From Alishewanella longhuensis (lineage in GTDB: Bacteria > Pseudomonadota > Gammaproteobacteria > Enterobacterales > Alteromonadaceae): a stretch of 47,237 nucleotides of DNA. The translations under genes and the position numbers were made by a program. The stretch spans positions 45,270-92,506 of the forward strand of contig NZ_BNAO01000007.1 in NCBI RefSeq assembly GCF_014653435.1, written 5' to 3'. Of the stretch, positions 46,474 to 47,237 are shown piece after piece (positions within the stretch are counted from its first letter, which is position 1; every line of letters starts with the position of its first letter). The notes under the pieces are model-generated. The model was not told where the DNA came from. It worked only from the letters and a program-made list of their open reading frames with translations, and made no database searches.

Positions 46474-46929
46474 TTAAAAAACCGGTACCACGTTTGCTTT
46501 ATCAATATTATCGAAAAGCAAACTGCAGGGTTTGCCATCCACTTCCATTACCAACATATCGCCATCAAACGACGTCAGTAACCCTTTGAATTTGCGTCGA
46601 CCTTCTTGTGGAACGGTAAGTTTCACTTCAATTTTCTGGCCAACATATTGGGTAAATTGTGCTTCGGTAAATAACGGGCGATCCATACCAGGCGACGACA
46701 CCTCTAAGGTGTATTCATTAGGAATAGGATCTTCAACATCCAGCAAAGCACTGACTTCACGACTCACCAGAGCACAGTCTTCGACCATGATGCCCTCAGC
46801 TTTGTCGATAAAGATTCTAAGTGTAGTATGACGGCCAGCACGAACCAGCTCGATACCCCACAATTGATAACCAGCTGCTTCCACAGTCGGCGCCAGCAGC
46901 TCTGTCAGTTGCTGTTCTTGTTTAGCCAA
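46474..46929 (-). CDS. rimP: Ribosome maturation factor RimP
   Basis: A 151-residue protein with the RimP signature: GYQLWGIELVRAGRHTTLRIFIDKAEGIMVEDCALVSREVSALLDVEDPIPNEYTLEVSSPGMDRPLF spans residues 20-86 in the N-terminal domain. An Sm-like C-terminal domain follows. It assists 30S assembly. It is the first protein gene after tRNA-fMet in this operon. The 230-bp upstream stretch holds two hairpins and a tRNA remnant. Confidence 0.96.
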   Translation of the reverse strand: MAKQEQQLTELLAPTVEAAGYQLWGIELVRAGRHTTLRIFIDKAEGIMVEDCALVSREVSALLDVEDPIPNEYTLEVSSPGMDRPLFTEAQFTQYVGQKIEVKLTVPQEGRRKFKGLLTSFDGDMLVMEVDGKPCSLLFDNIDKANVVPVF

Positions 46930-46950
46930 AAAGACCTCCGAAACACAAAT

Positions 46951-46972
46951 AAAAAATGGGCGAAGCGCCCAT
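46951..46972 (-). terminator. Terminator-like hairpin 21 bp upstream of rimP
   Basis: On the minus strand a 7-bp stem (46966-46972 with 46956-46962, loop CTT) is followed by a T tract, the form of an intrinsic terminator or attenuator between the tRNA and rimP. It would limit transcription into the operon unless antitermination occurs. Confidence 0.7.
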
Positions 46973-47005
46973 TACTACATAAAACACGGACTCCAGATGC
47001 GAAAA

Positions 47006-47025
47006 CGCCCCGAACAAGCGGGGCG
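47006..47025 (-). terminator. Second GC-rich hairpin in the rimP leader
   Basis: A perfect 7-bp GC-rich stem (47006-47012 with 47019-47025) followed on the minus strand by TTTTC. It is in tandem with the hairpin at 46951-46972 and may act as an attenuator or processing site between tRNA-fMet and rimP. Confidence 0.55.
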
Positions 47026-47075
47026 AAGTACATCCAGTCATTAAGCATATCGCCAATGCATAATGGTTGTTAATT

Positions 47076-47112
47076 TGGTTGCGTGAGCAGGATTTAGACC
47101 TTCGCACTGCCG
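47076..47112 (-). pseudogene. Decayed 3' fragment of a tRNA-fMet copy
   Basis: On the minus strand the sequence ending GCTCACGCAACCAAATT resembles the T arm, acceptor 3' strand and trailer of the adjacent intact tRNA-fMet (GCTCCCGCAACCAAATT), including the CCA and flanking bases. No matching 5' half can fold with it, so it is a broken duplicate rather than a functional tRNA. Confidence 0.6.
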
Positions 47113-47163
47113 TTATGGAGAGGAGCCCACGGGCTTTTTCGCCATAACATACCATTTTAAATT

Positions 47164-47237
<74 letters not shown>

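Noticed and set aside
47112-47148. Second intact tRNA using the CCATAAC/GTTATGG arms
   Set aside because: The arms form a simple hairpin; no acceptor 5' strand, D arm or anticodon arm can be drawn with the 3' fragment.

Overview
The window is chromosomal DNA from a gammaproteobacterium. Gene content and order (ybeL, leuS-lptE-holA-nadD-rsfS-rlmH-mrdA-mrdB-rlpA-dacA-ybeD-lipB-lipA, and tRNA-fMet-rimP-nusA-infB-rbfA-truB-rpsO-pnp-nlpI) match the Escherichia coli arrangement. NhaD, the protein style and the intergenic repeats suggest a Rheinheimera/Alishewanella/Arsukibacterium-like aquatic genus; the genus is an inference.

Region 1 (1-6,000): the 5' part of a Lon-like protease gene on the minus strand and a small unknown gene. 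An ECF sigma/NrsF anti-sigma pair is then divergent from a plus-strand set: periplasmic thioredoxin, CcdA, a precursor protein with EGxCG repeats, a DUF692 enzyme and a DUF2063 partner. This is an HvfABC/bufferin-type copper-binding modified-peptide locus. GTAACC boxes, two in a divergent inverted repeat and one before the precursor gene, suggest that the sigma factor drives all of it.

Region 2 (6,000-10,800): an MTHFR-like protein, an ABM-domain protein, the Na+/H+ antiporter NhaD with a structured leader, a tandem universal stress protein, a YbeL zinc-ribbon protein and an intergenic palindromic repeat.

Region 3 (10,800-23,540): a compact plus-strand housekeeping cluster for leucyl-tRNA synthetase, LPS assembly, DNA polymerase delta, NAD synthesis, ribosome maturation, cell elongation (PBP2-RodA-RlpA-DacA) and lipoate synthesis.

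Region 4 (23,519-35,526): a 12,008-bp Tn7-like transposon whose ends can be placed to the base. It has a 5-bp target duplication (GATAT), 14-bp imperfect terminal repeats starting TGTGA, and TnsB-type sites at a 20-bp period in the short left end. It is inserted in the penultimate codon of lipA, so the transposon end supplies the last residues and the stop codon; the original codons and the lipA terminator now lie beyond the right end. It carries a TnsE-like gene next to lipA, a ParB-like/adenine-methyltransferase pair, tnsA-tnsB-tnsC-tniQ, a CoiA-like gene, a probable free-standing small RNA of about 230 nt, and an uncharacterised two-gene operon.

Region 5 (35,527-47,237): the displaced lipA terminator and a PilZ gene, then the minus-strand operon tRNA-fMet-rimP-nusA-infB-rbfA-truB-rpsO-pnp-nlpI, ending in an overlapping gene for a lipoprotein with an HExxH metalloprotease motif.

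The most novel candidates are the lipA-targeting Tn7-like element and, inside it, the small RNA plus two-gene module near its right end. The copper-peptide locus is the best functional story outside it.
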